From Streptomyces sp. WAC06614 (GTDB taxonomy: Bacteria > Actinomycetota > Actinomycetes > Streptomycetales > Streptomycetaceae), in assembly GCF_003949795.1 (NCBI RefSeq), contig NZ_RPRY01000017.1, positions 1-47,825 of the forward strand: DNA of 47,825 nucleotides. The letters are read 5' to 3'. Positions 30,403 through 38,975 of the stretch are shown piece after piece (within the stretch, counting starts at the first letter, position 1; the number at the start of each line of letters is the position of its first letter). The translations under genes were made by a program, and so were the position numbers. The notes beneath the pieces were generated by a model. That model did not search any database and had not been told where the DNA came from. It saw only the letters and a list, made by a program, of their open reading frames with translations.

Positions 30403-31086
30403 TTACGCCGGAACCAGCGTCTTGCGCCGTCGGCGCGGGCTCCGCGCCGACAGCCGCAGCTCGATGATCGAGCGCACGGTCGGCCACTCCTCGTCGAGGA
30501 TCGAGTAGAAGGCCGTGCTGCGGACCACACCGTCCAGGCCCCGCGAATGGGCCCGGCGGACCCCTTCACTGGTGAAGCCCAGCTTCTCCATGGCCACCCG
30601 CGAGCGGGTGTTCCGGGCGTCCGCGCGCAGTGAGATGCGCCGCACGCCCCAGGTCTCGAAGGCGTGGCGCAGCATGAGCAGCTTCGCCTCGGTGTTGATC
30701 CCGGTGCCCTGGGCCGCCGGCGAGAGCCAGGTGTTGCCGATCTCGGCGGCGTCGGGGATCGCGGTCAGCGGATCGCCGTACGGGACGCCGGGCACGGAAG
30801 GCCAGACCAGCGGGCCCTGCCAATAGTCCAGTTCCAGGAACCGGGTGGAACCGACCACCCGCCCGTCCCGCCGTCTGACGATGGCGAACGGCAGCGAGCG
30901 GCCCGCCGCCTGATCGGCGAGGGCGCGGTCGATGTACTCGAGGGCCGCCTCCACACCGTGGGGTACGGGGGTGAAGGCGTAAGTCGTACGATCCTCGGCC
31001 CCGGCCACGGCCAGGGCCTCGGTGTGGTGGGGGGCGAGGGGCTCGAGCCGCACGAAGCGGCCGGCGAGGAGTACGGGTACGGGCAC
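30403..31086 (-). CDS. GNAT family N-acetyltransferase (RimJ/RimL-like)
   Basis: 227 residues. 'LLAGRFVRLEPLAPHHTEAL' at the start and 'EIGNTWLSPAAQGTGINTEAKLLML' with 'RISLRADARNTRSRVAMEKLGFTSEGVRRAH' are typical of ribosomal-protein-alanine-type GNATs. The product acetylates a protein N-terminus, amino acid or antibiotic; the substrate is unknown. GTG 31086 is preferred, with GAAGG repeats upstream; the open frame allows another GTG at 31122, adding 12 residues with no good ribosome site. The basic C-terminal tail 'RSPRRRRKTLVPA' is notable. Confidence 0.87.
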   Translation of the reverse strand: MPVPVLLAGRFVRLEPLAPHHTEALAVAGAEDRTTYAFTPVPHGVEAALEYIDRALADQAAGRSLPFAIVRRRDGRVVGSTRFLELDYWQGPLVWPSVPGVPYGDPLTAIPDAAEIGNTWLSPAAQGTGINTEAKLLMLRHAFETWGVRRISLRADARNTRSRVAMEKLGFTSEGVRRAHSRGLDGVVRSTAFYSILDEEWPTVRSIIELRLSARSPRRRRKTLVPA

Positions 31087-31518
31087 GGAGCCTTCGGTCC
31101 TTCGGAAGATGGGTGGTGGCACAGTCTGCGCCCCGGACGTCGCTGCGTGGGCAAAACACGAATGAAAGGCAACGGGCGGTCAGGTGAACGCGATGAGTGG
31201 CTCAATGTAGCTCGTTACCGGGATCCGATGAACCCCCTTGACAGGTATGGCGCGACACTGTTTTCCGGCGGCCTCGACCAGGAGTACGAGCCGGGAGAGC
31301 TCATGGTTCACGGACCCGGCGCTCCGCGCACCTCGCGGACCGCTCCGCACCGCCGTCCGGGGCCCTTCCCAGGACCCCGTTCCACCCCTCCTGACCTGCG
31401 ATGATGTACTACGATCAGGCATCGTCGACGAGGGGCGGGGGCACGGGGGAATTGGCCCAACCGGACCGGCGCCGATTGGACCTGCCGGACGGGCCACCGT
31501 GACTGTTCTCATGGTGCG
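31087..31518. other. Intergenic region with two doubtful small ORFs
   Basis: 432 bases, less GC-rich than the flanks, upstream of both the GNAT (minus) and the MFS gene (plus). A TTGACA hexamer lies at 31238-31243 without a convincing -10. On the plus strand a 58-codon ORF (31229-31404) ends in an ATGA overlap with a 33-codon ORF (31401-31502), which stops 16 bases before the MFS start. Their third-position GC (about 75-80%) is below that of real genes here, and neither has a good ribosome site, so I do not call them as genes. Confidence 0.4.
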
Positions 31519-32775
31519 ATGACGTCACGCATCCTGCCCCCGCCCGGAGCACCGCGCCGACTGGCTGCCGCGCAGCTGAGCAACTCCGTCGGTGACGGTG
31601 CGTACTACGTGTGTTCGGCCCTCTATTTCACCCGGGTGGTCGGCCTCTCGCCCGCCCAGATCGGCCTCGGCCTGACCGTCGCCTGGGCCGTCGGCTCGGT
31701 CGCCGGGGTGCCCCTGGGCGCGTTCGCCGACCGCCGCGGGCCGCGCGGCACCTCGGTGCTGCTCGCCCTGTCCACGGCCGCGGCCGTGGCCTCGTTCCTC
31801 GTCATCCGGTCCTTCTGGCCGTTCCTGCTCGCCGCCTGCCTGTACGCCACCGCCCAGTGCGGGCTCGCCGCCGCCCGGCAGGCGCTGCTGGCGGGGCTGG
31901 TGGAGCCCCGGGAACGCACCGGGGTGCTGGCGCACCTGCAGTCCCTGCTGAACGCGGGGCTGGCCCTGGGCGCCACCCTCGGCGGGCTCGCCCTCAGCGC
32001 CGACACCGCAGGCGCCTACCGCGCCGTGTTCGCCCTGGACGCGGTGAGCTTCCTGGTGTGCGCCGCGGTGCTGCTGCGGCTGCCCGTGGTGGCCCCGGTG
32101 GAGCGGCCGGCGGCCGGCGAGCCGCGCCTGGCCGTGCTGCGGGACCGGCCGTACGCGCTGGTCACCGTGCTGAACGCGGTCCTGCTGCTGCGGATGCCGC
32201 TGCTCAGCCTGGCGATCCCGCTGTGGATCGTGGAGCGCACGCAGGCGCCCGGCTGGCTGGTCTCAGCGCTGTTCGTGCTCAACACGGTCGGGGTGATGCT
32301 CTTCCAGGTCCGTACCGCCCGCCCCGTGACCGACCTGCGGACGGCCCGGGCGGCCGTCTGGAGCTCCGGACTGGTGATGGCCGCCTCCTGCGTGGTCTTC
32401 GCCCTGTCGGCGCTCCCCACGGCGGCCTGGGCCGCCGGGGCGGCCCTGGTCGTCGGCGCCGTGCTCCAGCTGATCGGCGAGATGCGGCAGTCGGCGGGGT
32501 CCTGGCAGATCAGCTTCTCGCTCGCCCCGGCCGAGAAGATCGGCCAGTACCAGGGCTTCTTCGGCACCGGCGTCCCGGTCGCCCGCACCCTCGGGCCCCT
32601 CCTGCTGACCTCCCTGCTGCTGCTGTGGGGCATCCCCGGTTGGCTCCTGCTGGGCGGCCTGCTGCTGGCGGCCTCCTGGGCGATGGGCCCGGCCGTCCGC
32701 TGGGCCGAACGCACCAGCCAGGCATCACCTGCCCCCGAACCGTCCTCGACGCCTCTGACGCAGAGCGCCCCCTGA
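31519..32775 (+). CDS. Major facilitator superfamily exporter
   Basis: 418 residues with 11-12 hydrophobic segments. 'GVPLGAFADRRGPRGTSVLL' is the loop 2-3 MFS motif; 'LAAACLYATAQCGLAAARQALLAGLVEPRERTGVLAH' resembles the drug/enterobactin exporter (EntS-like) group. The C-terminal tail is Ser/Pro-rich. It is followed after 120 bases by a FhuF-like iron-sulfur protein on the same strand, so a link to siderophore or iron chemistry is possible, though I see no DmdR/IdeR iron box upstream. Confidence 0.85.
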   Translation: MTSRILPPPGAPRRLAAAQLSNSVGDGAYYVCSALYFTRVVGLSPAQIGLGLTVAWAVGSVAGVPLGAFADRRGPRGTSVLLALSTAAAVASFLVIRSFWPFLLAACLYATAQCGLAAARQALLAGLVEPRERTGVLAHLQSLLNAGLALGATLGGLALSADTAGAYRAVFALDAVSFLVCAAVLLRLPVVAPVERPAAGEPRLAVLRDRPYALVTVLNAVLLLRMPLLSLAIPLWIVERTQAPGWLVSALFVLNTVGVMLFQVRTARPVTDLRTARAAVWSSGLVMAASCVVFALSALPTAAWAAGAALVVGAVLQLIGEMRQSAGSWQISFSLAPAEKIGQYQGFFGTGVPVARTLGPLLLTSLLLLWGIPGWLLLGGLLLAASWAMGPAVRWAERTSQASPAPEPSSTPLTQSAP

Positions 32776-32895
32776 CCCCGGCGGGCAGGGCCTTGGAGCA
32801 CGGGAGCCCCCGGAACGGCGCCTGAGATGATCCACCCATGGATGTCGCACGCGAGACGGCCCGCTCCGCGGGCCCGCACGGATAAGGAGCCTGAC

Positions 32896-33576
32896 GTGCG
32901 GGAGGTGCTGCGGGAGCTGGCGCGGGTGGGGCCGTTCTTCGACGTGCCGGTGGGGGACCGGCCGCCGGGGGACGGGTTCCGGCCGCTCGGCGAGCTGTAC
33001 GGGGAGGGGCTCGGCGGATACGTCGCCGAGGTCGGGCGGCGGCTGGGCAGCGCGGACCCGCGGGTGGCCGCCTCGACCGCGCAGCTCGGGATCGCCTCCC
33101 GGATGTGGTCCCTGGGGCTCGGCTGCGCGGTGCTGTCCGGGCAGGTCCCGGACCTCGCGCCCGACCGGGTCCGGTGGCGGCTGCCGCCCGCCGGGTCGCT
33201 CCAGCTGTGGCTGCCGGAGCCGGTCGCCCTGCCGGGCGGGGAGCTCGCGCGGACGGTGCTCGACGGGAACCTGGCCGTGCTGGACCGGGCGGTGCGGGAC
33301 CGGTTCGGGCTCTCGCCGCGGATCCTGCGCGGGAACGCCGCCTCCGCCCTCGTCGGGGCGCTGCGGGTGCTGATGGGCCGGCTGCCCGGTCCGCCGTACC
33401 CGCCGGTGCCGGTGGTCGCCGGGCTGCTGGCCGACGACGGTCCCCTGGCGGGCACGGGCACGTTCGTGCACGAGGAGGGCCTGGGCGTGGCCTTCGTGCG
33501 CCGAAGCTGCTGCCTGTACTACCGGGTGCCGACCGGGGGCGGCCTGTGCGGGGACTGCGTCCTGCGGACGCGGTGA
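32896..33576 (+). CDS. FhuF-like [2Fe-2S] ferric-iron reductase-type protein
   Basis: 226 residues. The C-terminus 'RRSCCLYYRVPTGGGLCGDC' gives C205, C206, C218, C221, the CC-x(10-11)-C-x2-C cluster motif of FhuF/siderophore-iron reductases. The rest ('AASTAQLGIASRMWSLGLGCAVLSG', 'RGNAASALVGALRVL') matches the family's helical body. Such proteins reduce ferric siderophores in the cytoplasm to free iron. GTG 32896 is chosen for its perfect AAGGAG six bases upstream; ATGs at 32827 and 32842 in frame have none. A 15-codon ORF (32838-32885) in another frame stops inside that ribosome site. Confidence 0.83.
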   Translation: MREVLRELARVGPFFDVPVGDRPPGDGFRPLGELYGEGLGGYVAEVGRRLGSADPRVAASTAQLGIASRMWSLGLGCAVLSGQVPDLAPDRVRWRLPPAGSLQLWLPEPVALPGGELARTVLDGNLAVLDRAVRDRFGLSPRILRGNAASALVGALRVLMGRLPGPPYPPVPVVAGLLADDGPLAGTGTFVHEEGLGVAFVRRSCCLYYRVPTGGGLCGDCVLRTR

Positions 33577-33617
33577 CCGGACGACCGGACGACCGGGTGA
33601 CCGGATGTCCAAGAGAA

Positions 33618-33660
33618 CGGGCCCTTCGGTGAGCGGTCGTGCCGCTCACCGAAGGGCCCG
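33618..33660. terminator. Perfect 19-bp bidirectional terminator hairpin
   Basis: CGGGCCCTTCGGTGAGCGG is followed, after the five-base loop tcgtg, by its exact reverse complement. It lies between the convergent FhuF-like and S8 protease genes and is one of the two longest perfect stems in the window. Confidence 0.88.
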
Positions 33661-33678
33661 CGACGACGGACCGGATCC

Positions 33679-35493
33679 TCAGAAGGTGAGGTTCCAGGAG
33701 TCGATCTTGCCGGTGTCCGCGCTGGCGTTGTCGTTCACGCGCAGCTTCCAGGTCCCGTTGGCCACCTCGGACGAGGCGTCCACCGAGTAGGTCTGGACGA
33801 TGTTGTCGGTGCTGCCGCCGCTGCGGTTGTGCAGGGTGTAGACGGTGCCGTCCGGCGCCACCAGGTCGACCTTCAGGTCACCGATGTAGGTGTGCTTGAT
33901 GTCCACGCCGACCTTGAGCGCGGCCGGCGCGTTGCCGGTGACCCCGCTGACGGTGATCGCGCTCTCGGCGGTGGCGTTGTCGTTGACGGTGACGTCCGTC
34001 AGGTTCTCGAAGAACTTCCCGGGCGGCGGGGTGGTCCCGACCGCCTTCAGCGCGTCGACCCGGCCCTCGCCGAAGAAGCTGTTGTTGGCGGTCGTACCGG
34101 TGCAGCGGCTGTCCGCCGGGCAGGCCAGGTCGGTGGCCTGCTGCGCCAGCTTGGCGCGGATGTCCGCCGGGGTGTACCCGGGGTTGGCGCTGGCGAGCAG
34201 CGCCGCCACGCCCGCGACGTGCGGCGAGGCCATCGACGTACCGCTCAGCGAGGCGTACTTGCCGCCGGGGACGGTGCTGTAGACCGACTCGCCGGGGGCG
34301 GAGACCTCGATGATGTCGCGGCCGAAGTTGGAGAACGAGGCCTTCGAGGTGCCGTTGGTCCCGTTGGCCGCCACCGTCACGACGCCCGGCAGCTCGGCCG
34401 GGATGTCCTTGCAGTCGTTGGTGACGGTGCGGGTGACCGGCGTCGAGTCGTTCGGGCTCGCCGAGTCGGTGGTCTTGGCGGCCAGGTTGTAGTTCTCGTT
34501 GCCGGCCGCGGCGACCTGGAGCGAGCCCTTGCCGTCGGCGTACTGCTGGGCGCGGCCGACGCCTTCGAGGATGGCGGCCTGGTCCAGGTCGTTCGGGCAG
34601 ACGAACTGCCACGGGTCCGTGTAGTAGCTGTTGTTGGTCACCTTGAAGCCGTGGTCACCGGCCCAGACGAGACCGCAGATGGTGTTCTCGGGGAAGAACA
34701 GCGTGGTGCCCGGCTCGGCGATGCGGACCGAGGAGATCTTCACGCCCGGGGCCACGCCGACCGCGCCCTTGCCGTTCTTGGCGGCGGCGACGGTGCCGGC
34801 CACGTGCGTGCCGTGCTCGTCGACGTCGCGCCAGGCGCCGGGGCGGGTGTCGGGCTTGCCGTAGGCGCAGGAGACGGAGTCGGCCGCGTTGAAGTTCGGT
34901 GCGAGGTCCTGGTGCTGGTCGTCGACGCCGGTGTCGAGGATGCCGACCTTGACCGACGCCGAACCGGGGTTGACGGCCCAGGCCTGGTCGGCCTTGATCT
35001 GGCTCATGTCGGAGCGGACCGGCTCGGTGGTCGGCGGGGCCGCCTGGGCCGGGTTGTTCGGCAGCGCCGGGTTGTAGGCGTCGGCCGGAACGTCCGAGGT
35101 ACGGGTGGCGCCCACCTTCTGCACCCCGCTGACGCCGCGCAGGGTGGCGGCGAAGGAGCTGGAGGTGGAATGGGCCACGATGACGCCGATGGCGTCGAAG
35201 TACGAGAAGACCGAACCGCCGTTGGCGGCCACGGCCGCCCGCACGGCGGAGGTGTCACCGGGGGCGGTGATCACCAGGTAGGCGCGGGTGCCGGCGGCCC
35301 AGGTCGCACTCTGGGAAGCGGCAGCAGCGGCGTCGGCGGTGGTGGCGAGTGCGGCGGCCCGGGGGGCCTTCGCGGAGTGGTTCGTCGGTCCGGCGGTGGC
35401 GAACGCCGACGGAGAGGCGAACGTCAGCGCGGCGCCGAGGGCGGCGGCCGTCACCAGGACACGTCGGGGTCGGCCCGATATGTGGGGTATCAA
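33679..35493 (-). CDS. Secreted subtilisin-family (S8) serine protease with P domain
   Basis: 604 residues from a TTG start at 35493, the only start codon that pairs a strong GGAGG with the basic signal peptide 'GRPRRVLVTAAALGAALTF'. After the signal come a propeptide-like inhibitor region (about 70-135) and the S8 domain with D187 ('GILDTGVDD'), H227 ('DEHGTHVAGTVA'), N332 and S420 ('SGTSMASPHVAG'). The C-terminal 100 residues form a proprotein-convertase P domain ('TYIGDLKVDLVAPDGTVYTL', 'NGTWKLRVNDNA'). It degrades extracellular protein or processes secreted proteins. Longer frames upstream are GC-shadow. Preceded by a 424-base non-coding gap. Confidence 0.92.
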   Translation of the reverse strand: MIPHISGRPRRVLVTAAALGAALTFASPSAFATAGPTNHSAKAPRAAALATTADAAAAASQSATWAAGTRAYLVITAPGDTSAVRAAVAANGGSVFSYFDAIGVIVAHSTSSSFAATLRGVSGVQKVGATRTSDVPADAYNPALPNNPAQAAPPTTEPVRSDMSQIKADQAWAVNPGSASVKVGILDTGVDDQHQDLAPNFNAADSVSCAYGKPDTRPGAWRDVDEHGTHVAGTVAAAKNGKGAVGVAPGVKISSVRIAEPGTTLFFPENTICGLVWAGDHGFKVTNNSYYTDPWQFVCPNDLDQAAILEGVGRAQQYADGKGSLQVAAAGNENYNLAAKTTDSASPNDSTPVTRTVTNDCKDIPAELPGVVTVAANGTNGTSKASFSNFGRDIIEVSAPGESVYSTVPGGKYASLSGTSMASPHVAGVAALLASANPGYTPADIRAKLAQQATDLACPADSRCTGTTANNSFFGEGRVDALKAVGTTPPPGKFFENLTDVTVNDNATAESAITVSGVTGNAPAALKVGVDIKHTYIGDLKVDLVAPDGTVYTLHNRSGGSTDNIVQTYSVDASSEVANGTWKLRVNDNASADTGKIDSWNLTF

Positions 35494-35917
35494 TGCGTCC
35501 TCCGAGGCCCCGGTGGTGCTGGTGACACCTACCGGGGCGTACGAAACGAGTGGTGGACGCAAGATGTCAGACACGGACCGGGGGAGGGAAGTACCTTTCG
35601 GCGCACCTCGGTTATCGGTGATGTGGCCGAAAATCGACCCTCGCTGTCCGCTCCTCGGAGCGGCTGCGGAGCCGGGCGGGGCACAACGGCCAGAGACGCG
35701 ACCGAAGAGACACGACCGAAGAGGCGCGACCGAAGAGGCCCGGCAGCCGGGAGGGTCGGCCGCCGGGCCCGGGCCGGGCGGGCAGGGCACCATGGGGGCG
35801 TGCCCCGGCCCGCCGGTTCCCGCCGCTCCGCCCCTCGCGAGCGGGCGGTGCGGCGGGCTCCGCCGGGGCCGGGTGGGTGGGCCGGCCGGGCGGCGGAGCG
35901 TCTCGGGTGATACGGGG
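35494..35917. other. Intergenic region upstream of the S8 protease
   Basis: 424 bases without a gene between dctA (3' end) and the protease start, both on the minus strand. The part near 35530-35640 is AT-richer and probably holds the protease promoter and leader. It contains the hairpin CCGCTCC-tc-GGAGCGG (35648-35663) and a 14-bp tandem repeat (35699-35740). The remainder is GC-rich with nothing recognisable. Confidence 0.55.
35699..35740. repeat. 14-bp tandem repeat, three copies
   Basis: Unit cgaccgaagaggcg: the first copy reads cgaccgaagagaca, the second is exact and the third ends in c. It lies in the dctA/protease gap. No function visible. Confidence 0.8.
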
Positions 35918-37279
35918 TCAGGCCGCCGGGACGGTGTCCTTGCCGTCCGCCGGCTGGGCCGGCACCGGCGCCGCGGGGGCCTCGCCGTGGCCGTCGTCCA
36001 CCAGCGTGGTCTCGTCGAACGGCAGCCGCCCGGCGAGCACCTCGGCGGCCCGCGCCTTGTCGAACTCCTTGGTCCAGGTGCCCACCAGGACGGTCGCCAC
36101 CGCGTTGCCCGCGAAGTTGGTCAGCGCGCGCGCCTCGCTCATGAACCGGTCGATGCCCACGATCAGGCCCACTCCGTCGACCAGTTCGGGGCGGTGGGAC
36201 TGGAGTCCGCCGGCCAGCGTGGCCAGGCCCGCGCCGGTGACGCCCGCCGCACCCTTGGACGCGATGATCATGAACACCAGCAGCGAGGCCTGCTCCCCCA
36301 GGGACAGTGGCTTGTCCATGGCCTCGGCGACGAACAGCGAGGCCATCGTGAGGTAGATCGCGGTCCCGTCGAGGTTGAACGAGTACCCGGTCGGCACCGT
36401 GATGCCGGTGACCGGCTTGGAGACGCCCAGGTGCTCCATCTTCGCGATCAGCCGCGGCAGCGCCGATTCGGACGACGAGGTGGACAGGATCAGCAGGAAC
36501 TCCCGGCCCAGGTAGCGCAGCAGGGCGAAGATGCTCACCCCGGTGCACACCCGCAGCAGGGTGCCGAGCACGAGGAAGACGAACAGCAGACAGGTGGTGT
36601 AGAAGCCGATCATGATCACGGCCAGGGACTTCAGCGCGTCCACGCCGGTCGCCCCGACCAGCGCCGCGATCGCGCCGAACGCACCCACCGGTGCGGCCCA
36701 CATGATCATCGCCAGCACGCGGAACACCAGCTTCTGCACGTGCCCGATCCCGCGGAGCACCGGCTCCCCGGCCGCCCCCATCGCCTGGAGCGCGAACCCG
36801 CACAGCAGCGCCACCAGCAGCGTCTGGAGCACCTGGCCCTCGGTGAAGGCCGACACCAGGGTCTTCGGGACGACCCCCAGCAGGAACTCGGTGGTGGACT
36901 CGGCCCCGCCGGCCTTGGCCTGGGCCGCGCCCGCCTTCGCCGCGGCCTCGGTCAGGTGCAGCCCGCTGCCGGGCTCCAGCAGGTTGCCCACCAGCAGGCC
37001 GATCGCCAGCGCGACCGTGGACATGACCATGAAGTAGCCGAGGGCCAGCCCGCCGACGGCGCCCACCTTGGCGGCCTTGCGGACCGAGCCCACCCCCAGC
37101 ACGATCGTGCAGAAGATCACGGGCGAGATCATCATCTTGATGAGGTTGACGAAGCCGGTCCCCAGCGGCTTCAGCTCCACGGCGGTCCCGGGAGCGGCGA
37201 ACCCCGTGATGATGCCGAGCAGCACCGCGGCGATGACCGCGATGTAGAGATAGTGGGTTCTGTCGCGCCTGGCGGCCAC
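35918..37279 (-). CDS. dctA: C4-dicarboxylate:cation symporter DctA
   Basis: 453-residue member of the dicarboxylate/amino acid:cation symporter (DAACS) family that imports succinate, fumarate and malate. Signatures include 'LIKMMISPVIFCTIVLG', 'SSSESALPRLIAKMEHLG' (Ser-rich re-entrant loop), 'YSFNLDGTAIYLTMASLFVA' and 'SKGAAGVTGAGLATLAG'. The N-terminus has the hydrophobic first helix 'YLYIAVIAAVLLGIITGF'. GTG 37279 with GGGAGG is the family start; the frame extends upstream by 131 codons as GC shadow. It is divergent from a DcuS/DcuR-type two-component pair, the classic arrangement for dicarboxylate-induced transport. Confidence 0.95.
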   Translation of the reverse strand: MAARRDRTHYLYIAVIAAVLLGIITGFAAPGTAVELKPLGTGFVNLIKMMISPVIFCTIVLGVGSVRKAAKVGAVGGLALGYFMVMSTVALAIGLLVGNLLEPGSGLHLTEAAAKAGAAQAKAGGAESTTEFLLGVVPKTLVSAFTEGQVLQTLLVALLCGFALQAMGAAGEPVLRGIGHVQKLVFRVLAMIMWAAPVGAFGAIAALVGATGVDALKSLAVIMIGFYTTCLLFVFLVLGTLLRVCTGVSIFALLRYLGREFLLILSTSSSESALPRLIAKMEHLGVSKPVTGITVPTGYSFNLDGTAIYLTMASLFVAEAMDKPLSLGEQASLLVFMIIASKGAAGVTGAGLATLAGGLQSHRPELVDGVGLIVGIDRFMSEARALTNFAGNAVATVLVGTWTKEFDKARAAEVLAGRLPFDETTLVDDGHGEAPAAPVPAQPADGKDTVPAA

Positions 37280-37328
37280 TGTGCCTCCCGGGTGGTGAAG
37301 TCGTTCCGGGAGACCATGACGCAGGCCT

Positions 37329-37362
37329 GTGACCCCGGTCACCCTTGCGTTCATTGAGTTCA
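37329..37362. promoter_or_regulatory. Palindrome and GTTCA direct repeats in the dctA / sensor-kinase gap
   Basis: The 106-base divergent gap holds a perfect palindrome GTGACC-CC-GGTCAC (37329-37342) and two direct GTTCA motifs nine bases apart (37349 and 37358). Either could be the binding site of the DcuR-like response regulator. Confidence 0.45.
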
Positions 37363-37385
37363 CACACCGGTGCACACTGACCGAC

Positions 37386-38975
37386 ATGTTCCGCTTGCCT
37401 CGTCCGCGCAGCCTCGCCGGCCAGCTCTTCGCCATGCAGGTGGTGCTGGTCGCGGTGGTGGTCGCCGGGTGCGCCGTCTTCGCGTACGCGACCGCCCGCC
37501 GGCAGGCGGAGGAGGCCGCCCAGCGCCAGGCCGGCGCCGTCGCCCACGCGGTCGCCGACTCGCCCTCCGTCCGCGAGGCCGTGCGCACCGCGGACCCCTC
37601 GGTCGCCCTCCAGCCGTACGCGGAACAGGTCCGCCGCGGCTCCGGCGTCGACTTCGTCACGATCATGGACACCGACGGGCGCCGCTGGACCCACCCCGAT
37701 CCCCGCCGGATCGGCGAGCACTACATGGGCACCACCGCACGCGCCCTGCGCGGGGAGACCTTCGGCGAGACGTACACCGGCACCCTGGGGCCGTCCATCC
37801 GCGTGGTCACCCCGCTGCGCGACGCCGACGGGCGGATCGTCGGCCTGGTCAGCGCCGGGATCACCGTGCGCGCGATCAGCGACCGGCTGGCCGGGCAGCT
37901 CACCGCGCTGGTGTGGGTCGCCGTCGGCGCCCTGGCGCTCGGCGGCATCGGCACCTACGTGGTCAACGCCCGGCTGCGCCGGCACACCCACGGCATGAAC
38001 GCCACCGAGCTCAGCCGCATGTACGACTACCACCAGGCCGCCCTGCACGCCGTGCGCGAGGGCCTGCTCATGCTCGACGGCCGGCGCCGGGTCACCCTCA
38101 TCAACGACGCCGGCCGCGAACTGCTGGGCCTGCCCGCCGAGGGCGTGCGCGGCACGGGCGTCGCCGACCTGGGCCTGCCCGCGCCGCTGACCGGGGCGCT
38201 GCTCGCCGACCGGCCGCGGGTGGACGAGGTGCACCTGACCGCCGACCGGGTGCTGGTGCTCAACAGCGCCCCCGTGGCGGGCGGCGGCCGGCGCGGCACC
38301 GTGGTCACCCTGCGCGACCACACCGAACTCCAGGCGCTGACCGGCGAGCTGGACCATGAGCGGGGCTTCACCCAGGCCCTGCGCTCCCAGGCCCACGAGG
38401 CGGCCAACCGGCTGCACACCGTGGTCTCGCTCATCGAACTCGGCCGCGCCGACGAGGCCGTGGCCTTCGCCACCGCCGAACTGGAGCTCGCCCAGACCCT
38501 GGCCGACCAGGTGGTCGCCGCCGTGGGCGAACCGGTGCTGGCGGCGCTGCTGCTGGGCAAGGCGGCCCAGGCCCACGAGCGGGGCGTCGAACTGGTCGTC
38601 ACCCCGGACAGCCGCAGCCTGGCCGAGGGGTGCCCGACTCCGCCCGCCCGGGACCTGGTCACGGTGCTGGGCAACCTCATCGACAACGCGGTGGACGCCC
38701 TGACCGGGGTACCGGGCGCCCGGATCGCCGTCACCGCCCGCCCGGACGGCGGGGAGCTGCTGCTGCGGGTCGCCGACAACGGGCCCGGCCTGCCGGCCGG
38801 CGAGGACGTGTTCCGGCGCGGCTGGTCGGGCAAGGGTGAGGGGCGGGGCCTGGGCCTCGCGCTGGTCCGCCAGGCCGTCCACCGGCACGGCGGCACCGTG
38901 GCCGCTGCCGAGGTTCCGGGCGGCGGCGCGGAGTTCACCGTACGACTGCCGCTGCGCCGGGAGGTGACCGGATGA
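37386..38975 (+). CDS. DcuS/CitA-type sensor histidine kinase
   Basis: 529 residues. Two transmembrane segments (about 12-36 and 172-194) flank an extracellular sensor domain (40-168) with 'RRIGEHYMGTTARALRGETF', the anion-binding motif of citrate/C4-dicarboxylate PDC sensors. A cytoplasmic PAS domain (about 215-310) follows, then the H box 'LRSQAHEAANRLHTVVSLIELG' with phospho-acceptor H337, and the ATPase domain 'NLIDNAVDAL', 'VADNGPGLP', 'GRGLGLALVRQ'. The H box is that of DcuS/CitA kinases. It is coupled to the response regulator by an ATGA overlap and probably turns on dctA in response to dicarboxylates. Confidence 0.94.
   Translation: MFRLPRPRSLAGQLFAMQVVLVAVVVAGCAVFAYATARRQAEEAAQRQAGAVAHAVADSPSVREAVRTADPSVALQPYAEQVRRGSGVDFVTIMDTDGRRWTHPDPRRIGEHYMGTTARALRGETFGETYTGTLGPSIRVVTPLRDADGRIVGLVSAGITVRAISDRLAGQLTALVWVAVGALALGGIGTYVVNARLRRHTHGMNATELSRMYDYHQAALHAVREGLLMLDGRRRVTLINDAGRELLGLPAEGVRGTGVADLGLPAPLTGALLADRPRVDEVHLTADRVLVLNSAPVAGGGRRGTVVTLRDHTELQALTGELDHERGFTQALRSQAHEAANRLHTVVSLIELGRADEAVAFATAELELAQTLADQVVAAVGEPVLAALLLGKAAQAHERGVELVVTPDSRSLAEGCPTPPARDLVTVLGNLIDNAVDALTGVPGARIAVTARPDGGELLLRVADNGPGLPAGEDVFRRGWSGKGEGRGLGLALVRQAVHRHGGTVAAAEVPGGGAEFTVRLPLRREVTG

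Noticed and set aside
31180..31512. 110-codon minus-strand ORF in the gap before the MFS gene
   Set aside because: It has no ribosome site, overlaps the divergent upstream region and shows no familiar motif or genome-like codon use.
35529..38888. Very long minus-strand open frame (about 1100 codons)
   Set aside because: It runs opposite or out of frame across dctA, the kinase and the gap; composition is the Gly/Arg/Pro/Ala-rich pattern of GC shadow. The genuine genes carry full family motifs.
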